Assembly: GCA_958295665.1 (NCBI GenBank)
Contig: OY282558.1
Span: 356,755,053-356,819,052, forward strand
Direction: 5' to 3'
Source of the DNA: Tipula vernalis
Taxonomy: Eukaryota; Arthropoda; Insecta; Diptera; Tipulidae
Length of the DNA: 64,000 nt
The position numbers and the translations under genes are program-made. Shown in pieces: positions 52,384 to 64,000 of this stretch. The notes beneath the pieces are model-generated. The model made no database searches. It was not told the origin of the DNA and saw only the letters and a program-made list of their open reading frames with translations. Within the stretch, counting starts at the first letter, position 1, and every line of letters begins with the position of its first letter.

Positions 52384-55305
52384 AAACAGTATTGGCGATT
52401 ATACTTTACACGTTCGAAAGAAAAATAGTTTACCTATAAAAGGAATTTCCAATAATATAATTGAAACCCCCTTATGGATACCAATTTCTCAAATATTTGG
52501 GGTATAGAGCTACAACAATTATTGATAAAAATCCCATTATACTGTCAACGAGCCTTTAGCGATTGACCCCTGGTGACCTACCAAATTGTCTGCACATATT
52601 TACAATCCGATTTGGAAAAATCGCAATATTACGACGGAATGATCTAGATAATATAGGAGGTCAGCCTCGACAAAATGGTTGTATTACTATAATCTTAAGA
52701 ATATTATAGGTAGTATGTTAATACTTTTGAATGATTACCAATAGAGACAGGCACACATTTCTTTCTCAATTATGTTGAAATTAAAGCTGAATACATTTAT
52801 TTTATTATTATTCTTTTATTAAATTTATTTGACCAAAATACAAAATCTACTTCACACAAACTAAATTAATTATTAAATCCAAATGAATCAAACTTTTATC
52901 CCAAATTTAAATCATTTAACTGTATGTTAAGACATATTTCAATATTCTTCTCGTATCTAATTAATTAACGCCTTTTATTAGCGTTGCATAAACACCTTTT
53001 ATTAAATTGCACCAAATTTGAGCTGTTGTAGAGAATAGTAATAACTAACTATATCAGAGCTTCTGTCTTCCGATGATGTTACTGTGATATGTGAGATAAG
53101 TCGAAAAAATTAGAACATAAGATTAAGAAATTGTATTTATACATTTCGTTTTTATGCATAGAAAATCAGTGCGCAAACCGCTCTTACCAGTAGGACTTTC
53201 CTCCTAAATTTTGCTGAAAAAAGTTGAACAACTTTGCTCTGGGATCCACTTTATTAGCATATTATAACCAACGAGCTTAGTGTAATATAACAAATGAGCC
53301 GGCAACTTTTTCTTCATCTACAATGAAATAGTAAAACAAACAAAAAAAAAACCAGAAAGGAAAGTGGTGAGGTTACATTTGATCAAAATTAGGCAAGCCA
53401 ACAAAATATATAAGCACAGCTATTAAAATCGAAACCATACTTCGTATATCAACTTTAAAAATATGGCTAAAGTTAGTTAGATTTCACGTCCAAGTGAGTA
53501 CTGATTTTAATTACCTAATTTAAATATTTGTTTATTAAATTTTAATCTACTGAAACTTAATATTTAATGCACAAAACTAATTTGAAAAAATAAACCAAAA
53601 AGAATATGATGCACTTGTTCGTCCGAAAATCACAACAAAAACTTTGCAACAAGCATTATTTTCCAATTAAACAAAAAAACTCTACATTTGCATACGTTAT
53701 AGGAACAATACCAATAAGCTTTGAAAAATTCTCGATTTTAAAATTATTAATATTTTTGACGTTAACTGTTTAAATAAGGAGTCAATCCAGTGTAAATTGT
53801 TAATATACCCATAATGAACCTCTTTACCTCTATCATAAAGAAGACTCAAGGGCGTCTTATATTTATATTACTTATCTTGAAAATTTAGAAATATATAAAC
53901 TATAATTTTACTAATTACTATTTATACTTACTCGTACTTGTAGAAATTAACTTCCTTAGCGCATACAATGCATTCGTAACTTTATGAGATTCGGATAAAT
54001 TTTTTCTCTTAACTTACACTGTTTAATTTAACACAAGCAGCACTCAATTACATAACCAAAATAAAACACTAAACTTAATTATTAAATCCCACTTTAAAAG
54101 AGAGTTGGCAACTAGCTATATGTATAGGAAAATTTTTTATCAAATTAGTCATGCTTATTAAATATTCTGAACTTGCTATATTTATTGGATGACAACCAAT
54201 ATTATATAGGGCTTTGATCTAAATAAGGTAATACCTATACAAAATAAAAAGTTATCTAGACTATCCAATATATAATGGGAAATTATCTGTACACAATATC
54301 GATTTCAACAATTTGGTTAGAAATTATTTCTTAAAACTTGGGAAAATTACTTTAATTTCAGCAAAAAAACTCCTAAATCTTATTTTTCTATATTTTATTT
54401 GCTTGACCCCAATACACATTTTTCTCAGCGAATTTGCTAAACCCGTTCACTTTCGGTGCATCGCAACATTGCTTGGTTTTGCCATTTTCTTTGGACACAA
54501 CTGCAATCAGCGAACACCGTGAACTCTTACTCTCCGCAAAAACATTTAGTATCACCTTTATAATGTTTGTGCTTTATCGATTTCGACTTCTTCAAGTTTA
54601 CCTTTCTGTTTTGTTTATAAATTCTTGGTTAGAATTGTCATCTAATGGACCATTAGTTAATTCAAAAATCTTCATACAAATCGAAATCACTACAAAATTA
54701 GGAATCTTAATTGGCTTACATTTATGACCTAAAATAGACTAATAATTAACGTTGGTTGTCTTTACAACCGAAGTCAAGTTTCTTTAAAAGTAGTTCGCAA
54801 CCATTATCCAATACTATCGAGTATCGCTGCTATTAGATAAATTCAGTAATTTGTTTCTTAATTAATCTGCATACTTTCTATTATTGAACATTTCTAAGAA
54901 TTGATTTACACATTAAATTTCCCTTTTTAGTTGGATTTGAAAAATTGGCTTTATCGAGTTATTTTACAAAACTATTTAATGAACTGAATCCTCCAAAATA
55001 AATCGTATTCTGTGTAGTAAATATATGTAACTCACTTCCTTCTAGAAGTTTTATGAATTCTTCGATTTACATTTAAAACACTGTTGTTTCAATTCCCCAT
55101 TTTAACAACAATCAAAACGTAATTTCCGGTTTTAGGATGGGTACATTCTTTAAACATGTGATGACTCCTAGAAGTATTTCTACAAAAATGTTTTGTAGAA
55201 AATTTGAATATTTAAATTCTTGGTGCTGTTGATGACCTTAAATTGTTAGGACTATAGCAATGCGGACTACATGAATGATTATAGAGGAAATCCAGTTTTG
55301 ATCTT
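52384..55305. other. Gene-free AT-rich stretch
   Basis: About 2.9 kb without a supported gene. The frames at 54313-54522 and 54434-54727 overlap each other and carry no motif. The right end may hold the terminal region of the gypsy fragment that begins at 55310, but no LTR end was found. Confidence 0.45.
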
Positions 55306-55309
55306 AATA

Positions 55310-56130
55310 AAAATGTTTGTTGAAGATCAAAGAAAACTTCAGAGTGATTGATGTTTGTTCAACCTGTTTGTTCTCCGAATGACATGGTTTAAGTCTGCCG
55401 ACATAATACACTTTCATGTTTTTTGCTTTTATTTCAATAATGAACGCTTCTTCGGCTGTTTTGATTACCTTGAATGGTCCAGTATAAGGGGGGTTCTAAT
55501 GATTTTCTTACTGCGTCTGTCTTTAAGAATATGTGAGTGGTGGTAGCTAAGAATCCTGACATAAAAAAATTCTTGTTACTGTACCTAGATGCAGTTGCTG
55601 GTTTAATTTTATCAAAATACTTTTTTAATTTTGAAAGAAATCGTTTTGGATAAATTGGTTGTCCACAATTTGACCGAAAAATCGTTAACTTACTCGCAGT
55701 ATGCATTTATAGACTATCTCTGCTTGTGTTGTGTTTAGTTTTTTGCTGAATCTAAGAGATGCAATTGTGTCTTTATTGACACGGTATTATTAACGCGGCA
55801 GGTATGTTGAATCTCGTTAGATGTCGTAATTAATGAGGAAACGCTATTTCTGGATTTTGTTGTAATGCGCATATCAAGGGTTTATGGTCAGTGAACAATG
55901 TGAACTCACGAACTTCTATAAGAAGGGTCCGAAGTGCGTGTCACGAACTTCGCTAAGAAAGGTTTGAACCCTCTATCATAAGCAATGGATAGTATCTGTG
56001 TTTCGTTAAGGTGTAATGAAAAGAATATGAGTGGTTGCCGAGTAGCGCAGGCAACCTGTTGTATTACAGCCCTATAATCGCTGTATCCAAGGCATCAAAA
56101 ATGCGAGTCGTTGCGAGCCGTTCGGATAAG
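55310..56130 (-). pseudogene. gypsy fragment: RNase H and integrase C-terminus
   Basis: The minus strand from 56130 to 55835 reads an RNase H in pieces (IFFSLHLNETQILSIAYDRG, then VREFTLFTDHKPLICALQQ). After a deletion, 55706-55434 gives the integrase end: FFMSGFLATTTHIFLKTDAV, RKSLEPP, then in another frame EAFIIEIKAKNMKVYYVGRL and KPCHS. The HVFLR.DAVR..L.PPY block is typical of Ty3/gypsy integrases of the CsRn1-like group. The integrase core is missing. It is a different copy from those at 7.6-11.9 and 24.7-33.3 kb. Confidence 0.8.
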
Positions 56131-56205
56131 TGTGCATGTAATAATGGAAATAGCTTCGTTCCAGTGACCATTCAACTTTCTTCTTACTATTTTTCTTATA
56201 GCACA

Positions 56206-56620
56206 CCAAGAAGCCCTTTTTCGTTGAGGACCATCTAATCAGCCGCAGCGCCAGGAATAAAACATCTGTAAAAATTGATGATGCACAAAAATCTTATGAT
56301 ACCATTAATTGCTTCAATAACGAAATTTTGCAAATTGACAAAACGAAATCCATAAAAAATACGTATCCCACCAACATTTATGATTATTATCAACTAAGCG
56401 TAAATGAATTGAAATTCTACGAACAAGTAAGATTTAGAGGATCTACCTATAAAATAAAAGATTTTTTCAAAAATTAGCCCCATTTACTTGTAAATAAAGT
56501 AACAACCATTTACACTAAACAATTAGTATCTCATAAAATATTGATTGAAAGCGAGGAGCTTTTTATATATCAATTATGTAACTTGGTTCAACAGCCCACC
56601 ATTAGCATCTCATTCTACTA
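56206..56620 (+). pseudogene. Exon-like fragment of an uncharacterised protein
   Basis: An open frame without ATG runs from 56206 to 56476 with VEDHLISRSARNKTSVKID, NIYDYYQLSVNELKFYEQVR and GSTYKIKDFF. After one stop it continues to about 56620 with NKVTTIYTKQLVSH and IESEELFIYQLCNLV. The pattern resembles the C-terminal domain of multi-copy arthropod proteins in which a strand-rich module follows a YD-rich linker. It may belong with the exons at 56860-58560 or to a neighbouring copy. No function can be given. Confidence 0.4.
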
Positions 56621-56859
56621 AGCAAGGAAATTTTATTCGTAATAAAAATTATTTTTAAAGCAGTGTTTACTTTTCACATATGTACAATCACATATGTGTA
56701 CAACTGTTTATTTCTTAAATGTCCCATCGGTTTTAAAAGCGATCGACCAATAGAAAACATAAAACATTTGCATTCACTTACCTAACAACTAAATTTTTGA
56801 CAATTTCGAAAGCACAAATAAAATGTCAGGAGAATCGTCTTAAAAATCCATTTAATGTT

Positions 56860-58560
<1,701 letters not shown>

Positions 58561-58945
58561 CTATTCCAAAATTCGTAAAATATATTAAAAGTGCTTCCTA
58601 CTCCAAACAAAGTACGTTGTCAGGATAGTCAGGACTTATTTATAGTCAGAGCTGAAAAAGCGACCCCCAAAATACTTTTAATGAGTAGCTAATTTGGTCA
58701 AAATTATTGAGGAATTATAGTTTTTTCGATCATTTTTGACTAAAAAATGGCTCTGTTTTGCGAGATACTCACTTTAGATATTTTTCATTTTAGATATTTT
58801 TTTTGAGGTTAGAATTTTTTTTCTTTTTTAAACACCTAACGGTATCAAAAACTAGACTTCTTGACGAATTTTTTCGTGTCCTCAAAAATTTTTTTTCCTC
58901 AAAATTGAAATGGGCAGAGGGGGCGGCCGATTTAAGAAAGAATTA
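58561..58945. other. Spacer with no recognised feature
   Basis: AT-rich with T runs near 58795-58825 and 58885-58895. No gene. Confidence 0.4.
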
Positions 58946-59314
<369 letters not shown>

Positions 59315-59784
59315 CTATCCCTCGCTTAACGAAATTAATTCGTTCCCAAAAAGTTGTTCGTAAATCGAAATTTCGTTAAACAAAACTAGTTACATATGTT
59401 ATAGAAATTTTGTTAGAAGGTTTTTTGTTGAATCGAACTATTTATGTATAATAATATATTTCGGTTGTCTATTACATATATATGTTTATGTACATATATA
59501 ATGTAAGGCTTACAAAGTTTAAAAGGAAAACAAAAACCTAATAGAACAAAATTACACATAATAAACAAAAAGCAGGTCTTAATTCAAGTCTGAAAACAGT
59601 TTTACTTTTTTTAGTCATATGTACATAACTTAAAAAACGAAATAGAGTTTCTAAGTACGAGAACACTTCAAACTTAAAATAAACGTAACATAAACTTAAA
59701 ATCTTAAAATTCATTTAATAAACGCGTTTAAATATCGATTTTATTCCGACTATGATGAAGACGTATAGAGAGAATCCGACTCCT

Positions 59785-60010
59785 ATGTTGAATCTATTTA
59801 TTTATTTATTTACTTATTTACAACAAATTTATAAAGGTAAACCAACCCCACTTACACAATATACTTTGAGCTAAGGCTCATTCGTAGCAGATTATGCAAG
59901 GATGAGGTGGGAATTAACATAAACTTCAAATCTTTTAAGTCGAAGTTGTCTATTTCTTAAAGTGGTATATTTGCCGCTTGGAAATTAGATTTTGGGTTTT
60001 TCAAGTAATG
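59785..60010 (-). mobile_element. Possible retroposon remnant with (TTTA)n tail
   Basis: A run of five to six TTTA units at 59785-59815, AAATA on the minus strand, precedes about 190 bases with higher GC (TAAACCAACCCCACTTACAC, GCTAAGGCTCATTCG) inside the 3' part of the Tigger element. Short tandem A-rich tails mark the 3' ends of RTE and some SINE insertions. No coding part is recognised and no target duplication was found. Confidence 0.35.
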
Positions 60011-60366
60011 GATGAATGTATGACATTATTTACACAAAAAGCTTCGTTCCGCGAGTTTTGAATCGCTTCAAACGGTACCACAGGACACCCGACCCACTGT
60101 TGGTGCATGTTCGCATTTTATGCAAAATTCTTGATACAATGGAATTTTTTCGTACAGACCGCGCACAGTACATGAATTGCCCGATCATTCCGCTTATATT
60201 TTGGCATTATAACAATTATAATTTAATTTCAATTATAACATACATAATAATAAAATTAAAAAAGTTTAAAAAATAAGCTCTGGACTCTAAGTCAAATTTC
60301 CAATGCTGTCGTCAGGAACAATAATACTTATTGATGAAGTCGAAGCAACTGGTTGGAAAAACGAGT

Positions 60367-61764
60367 CTAGCGTTTGTTCGCCTTTGAAACCTTCGAACTT
60401 CGTTCACCTATCGGATCTTTTTCACGAATGATCTTCGTACCTTCTTCAAAATGCGACAGCGCTTCAGACAAGTCAATTTTTTCATTCTGCTGTTCCTCGA
60501 CCTCGGATGAACGAGTTTGTTCCAGGTGAAGCAAATCTTCATCGGAAAGACTACTGCCATGCGTTTTTATTAAGTCTAAAATATCAGAATCTTCGAAATC
60601 GTCAAAACCAAGTTGATTACCCAGACTCACAATGTTTTGAATAATTTCTGGTAGAACTTCACCAGTTACACTGTCTGCAATGACGTTTTCCGGCCAAATA
60701 TGTGTCCAAACATTTTTCATTGTTGTTTGCTTCATTTCAGCCCAATCTTCTCCAATATTTTTCAAAGCATCCTTGATACTTTACGCTTTGAACATTGAAA
60801 TCGCTCCCTGATCCATCGGCTGAATCAGAGCTGTAGTATTTTTGGGCAAATATTCGATTTTTACAACACCAGATGGGTCTGTTAAATTTATGGGATGTCC
60901 AGGAACATTGTCTAGTAATAATAATGCTTTATTGCTAAGGTTTTTGCGTTCCAAATATGCTTTTACTGACGGACAAAAAAACTTTTTAAACCACTCATCG
61001 AATATGGATGAAGTCATCCACGCTTTTTTCAATGCTCTCGGGTTTTCAGAGAGGTATATTAGAAGGAGTTTTATTATGAAATCCGCAACAGCATTGCTCC
61101 CAAGAAGAAGAGTCAAACGCTCCTTCGATATTTAAAATGCATGTACACGCTTTTCTTCCTGAGAAATAAATGTCCGGTCAGGCATTCTTTTCCAGAACAG
61201 GCCTATCTCGTCTACGTCGAAGATCTGCTCTGCACGATAATCTCCATCTTCGACATTTTTTTTTAAATATTTGGATATCAGCACTTGCTGCTTCACCCTT
61301 CATTTTTACACTGCAAAGGTTCTGGCGGTTTAAATTTCTTGAACCACCCTTTGCTAGCATTGAAAGTTTCATCTTGCAATATTCCAGCAGCATCACTATT
61401 TTTAAATTTCTAAAAAGAGACTTGGCTTTTTCTTGAATCGTCATAGCAGACATGGGGATATTATTCTGATTGTTGTCTTCGATCCACAACGCCAAAGCTT
61501 TTCCATTTTTCCCATGATTGTACTGTTTTGTGTTAATTTGGCGGCACTTCGTGGTGCTGCTGATTCCGACTGTGCTTTAATTTTTGATTCATTTGCCCGT
61601 ATAGTCGCAACAGTAGATGGTGCCAGTTGCAAATTACGTGCAATTTCCGTTAATTTTTCACCTGCTTTAAAACGATGCAATACATTTAACATTTTTTCTA
61701 AAGTTATTGCTTTCCTACTTTTCTTAATAATGCCTTTTTCAGAAGTTTTTTTTTTTCGTGGCAT
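60367..61764 (-). pseudogene. Tigger/pogo-type transposase, frameshifted
   Basis: The ATG at 61764 starts MPRKKKTSEKGI, with a helix-turn-helix DNA-binding part (LEKMLNVLHRFKAGEKLTEI, LAPSTVATI). A shift near 61480 leads to the second HTH of CENP-B type (LWIEDNNQNNIPMSAMTIQ), another near 61250 to IFDVD-like sequence with GLFWKRM, the first catalytic Asp region. 61116-60781 has LLLDNVPGHP with the second Asp and ALIQPMDQGAISMFKA. 60765-60367 is the C-terminus (NIGEDWAEMKQTTMKNVW) and an acidic tail. It would cut and join the transposon ends at TA. At least four breaks disable it. Confidence 0.9.
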
Positions 61765-61790
61765 TCTTAAGGCTTGATTCTAATATTTTT

Positions 61791-62170
61791 ATAACAATAA
61801 AACTTTATAATTTAAATATTTTATATATGTATGTATGTACTTTTTAATTAAAATAACAAGACGCGAATCTCTAATTAATCTCTCTATTTTAATATTACAA
61901 CAATTTAGAACCAACTATTCAAACGTTGTTAGTCAATTAACTATTTACTCTTAAAATATTATTGACTGCCACGAGGCCCAACCTTGGGTCAGACGTTAAT
62001 AACTTTTATTGAAAATTGCATAAATTTGGAATACCATAATATTGCCTGCACTTATTAGCTTTGAGTATATATTTGGAAACCGAAAGATTGAACTGGCATA
62101 CAATTTGCAGCGAATAAGCTACTTGTAGAAATTGGTTATTTTTAAAATTTTTGCTTTAATAACTGGAACG
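61791..62170. other. Spacer with no recognised feature
   Basis: AT-rich. I searched it for a right terminal repeat of the Tigger element and saw none. Confidence 0.4.
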
Positions 62171-62710
62171 TTTGCTCTCGTGTCTATTAAAAATTTGACT
62201 TTTAATGCTAGTTTTCTACCGTCATTGCCAGCCGTTAACCTATGTCTCTTCGGTTTGTAAGCTTGGTAATGGAATGATTACTCCAAGCGGGTATGGTTGA
62301 TCATTTTTTATTCTGCTGTGGTAAACTTACGGTGATTTAATCGCCTTGTCTGACGTTGTTCATTTGCCTTCGTCTTAACTGTTCCTCCACACATTCCAGT
62401 AATTGGTCCGTTGTAAATGTAACTGTTGCTTAGCTCGTCGCTTCATTATTCTTCTTGGGTCGAACGGAATAAAATTTTAGTATACATAATTTACCAAAAC
62501 ATTTATACGTAATAATACCAAATATGGACGAGATAAGAACAAGACTAACGAGTTCGTAACATATATAGCACATCAAAACTTTATTATATTCTGCAAACAT
62601 AATAATTTGAATAAAACTTTTATTGCTGTCCCTGATGGGGCTGGTACCAGAATAATAGCTCGAACTTTTTTCTAATTTTACTGAGATACTCGTTTCACCG
62701 TCCAACCCAC
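62171..62710 (-). pseudogene. LTR-element remnant: protease-like and membrane-segment ORF
   Basis: The open frame 62705-62430 (91 codons) ends in a hydrophobic segment (YICYELVSLVLISSIFGIITY) followed by a basic tail, like a membrane anchor. About 200 bases downstream on the same strand LALKVKFLIDTRANVPVIK is readable near 62200, similar to the active-site region of retroviral-type proteases (LIDTGAN), with the Gly changed to Arg. Together this suggests debris of a gypsy- or retrovirus-like element, but the order membrane segment before protease is wrong for a single element. Low certainty. Confidence 0.35.
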
Positions 62711-64000
62711 TTCAGGTTGTTTGGTCAATTCCCGTTTGCTCTAATATGTAGTTTGGTTTTGAATTAAAATATAAAATTAAAAATATTAATTTTCCGACGT
62801 TTTGGAAAGTTCTTTCATAATTAATGAAGCTCGTTGCTCTTCAATAACAAGTTTAATTATATGTCTCTGTGTTCATTTTGCTTTGTTGAAAACTATTTTT
62901 CAAACGTACAAATCATTTTAGAACCGATATTTGGCGTTTTTAATCAAAATGGTTTCCACCACAATCTTTCTGAGAAAGTTGTAATCCAAAATCTACTAAA
63001 TTTGTAGAAATTGATCTAGATGTTGGATGTCTGTTGGTGCAAACCTTTGAGGTCTTTCTTCAAGGGCTAAAAGAATTTTTTAAGCATAACATTTGCTAGA
63101 TATGTTTCCACGAACAATCATTTGTTCAAATTTATAAAGCACTTCTGCATGAAACGCTAACTAAAAAATTATGAAATTCCGGTCAAAATATAGTTTGATT
63201 TTGCCAAACCTATAACAAAATAAAGTTTGTTAATTTAGTCAGTAAAAATTGAAATTTGCGCAATTTTATGACGTATATAAATGTTCCGTCCGTTAACCTC
63301 TAATAAATCAATTTTATGATAAAGTTTTATAATTGAAAATAAAAGCTTGTTCGCCATTATAAAGCTACATATAAAACTCAATTGTTCTAAAAGCACTTCA
63401 AAAAACTTAATTAGTAAAGTGTCATTAAAAATTTATTTTTTCTATGACACACGCGTATTAAACTAGGAAAATGGGACGACATACGAACAGAATTCAGATA
63501 AAAATTAAATTTTTTGTTCTCCTTTTAAATTCGCACCAACATCACTTATACCCCTTCGCCATATGTTTATATGTTTCGCCCACCGCACAAAAATTTTTCA
63601 TTTATACACAAACACACATACGCATAAAGCTCTCACACATTTAATAGAACGAGAACGATTAAAGCTGGAAGCAGAGAAATAAATTTAAATGCTATAGAGA
63701 TACTAGAAGCAGAGTAAAAAACAATTTTTCTTTTCACCAACGACGACGACGAAGAAAGCCAAAATAAGATAAAAATTAGAAACAAAACAACAAAAATCAA
63801 CCAAAAAGCGCACCAACAAAAAATTTGCTTTCTTGCGAATACTAACGTGTTTTGAATACCAAATTTTTTTTTTTTTTGTTTTGTTGTTGATACATATTTT
63901 TGATAATAAAAATAAATATTTTTGGTGTTCTTATCAAAAAATGAGAGAATCTACGACACAAGTAGCTATATATATGTACATAATTCATAAATACTTCCCG
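62711..64000. other. Gene-free AT-rich stretch at the window end
   Basis: No gene is seen. There is a short ACGACGACG run near 63740 and long A- and T-rich words. A gene beginning outside the window could use this as promoter, but nothing shows it. Confidence 0.4.

Overview
This is a eukaryotic window with no intact host gene that I can recognise. Base composition is strongly AT-rich. Nearly everything that can be named is a transposable element: non-LTR retrotransposons of the jockey, LOA/R1 and RTE kinds, BEL/Pao and Ty3/gypsy LTR elements, a Maverick/Polinton, a Tigger/pogo DNA transposon, a foldback-like element, MITE-like repeats and very long TG, GA and TA microsatellites. The mixture, and a LOA-type gag of the DUF4780 kind, points to an insect, most likely a fly; the species cannot be fixed from the sequence.

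Layout. 0-7 kb: an RTE-like reverse-transcriptase fragment with a 196-bp internal duplication, a minus-strand remnant resembling splicing factor SF3B1, a tRNA-like sequence, a small inverted-repeat element, and a decayed gene of an arthropod multi-copy family. 7-12 kb: a TG microsatellite and a 5'-truncated gypsy element on the minus strand. 12-14 kb: BEL/Pao debris. 16.3-21.8 kb: an almost full-length, mutated LOA/R1-like retrotransposon (minus) that appears to have landed in a second BEL/Pao element (to 23.6 kb). 24.7-33.3 kb: a gypsy element (plus) split inside its protease by a 6153-bp Polinton with a perfect 6-bp target duplication; the Polinton itself carries a jockey 3' stub with a perfect 61-bp duplication. 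36.3-37.3 kb: a foldback-like element. 37.3-38.9 kb: unidentified decayed coding sequence. 39.2-42 kb: a TIR element of Tigger/pogo-like ends filled with a ~120-bp tandem repeat into which a truncated LOA copy inserted. 42.5-43.5 kb: GA microsatellite and degenerate tandem repeats. 47.8-52.4 kb: a complete jockey-type element with two open ORFs and a 12-bp target duplication, the only element here that looks young and possibly competent. 55.3-56.1 kb: a third gypsy fragment. 56.2-58.6 kb: exon-like pieces of an uncharacterised family. 57.9-59.3 kb: TA microsatellites. 59.3-61.8 kb: a broken Tigger transposase. The rest is AT-rich sequence in which I see no gene.

The pieces do not form a pathway; they form a nest whose insertion order can be read from target duplications (gypsy, then Polinton, then jockey stub; BEL, then LOA; TIR element and its satellite, then LOA stub). 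The most unusual material is the compact Polinton, with nuclear-receptor-like half-site arrays in its TIRs and four equally spaced palindrome pairs inside it.
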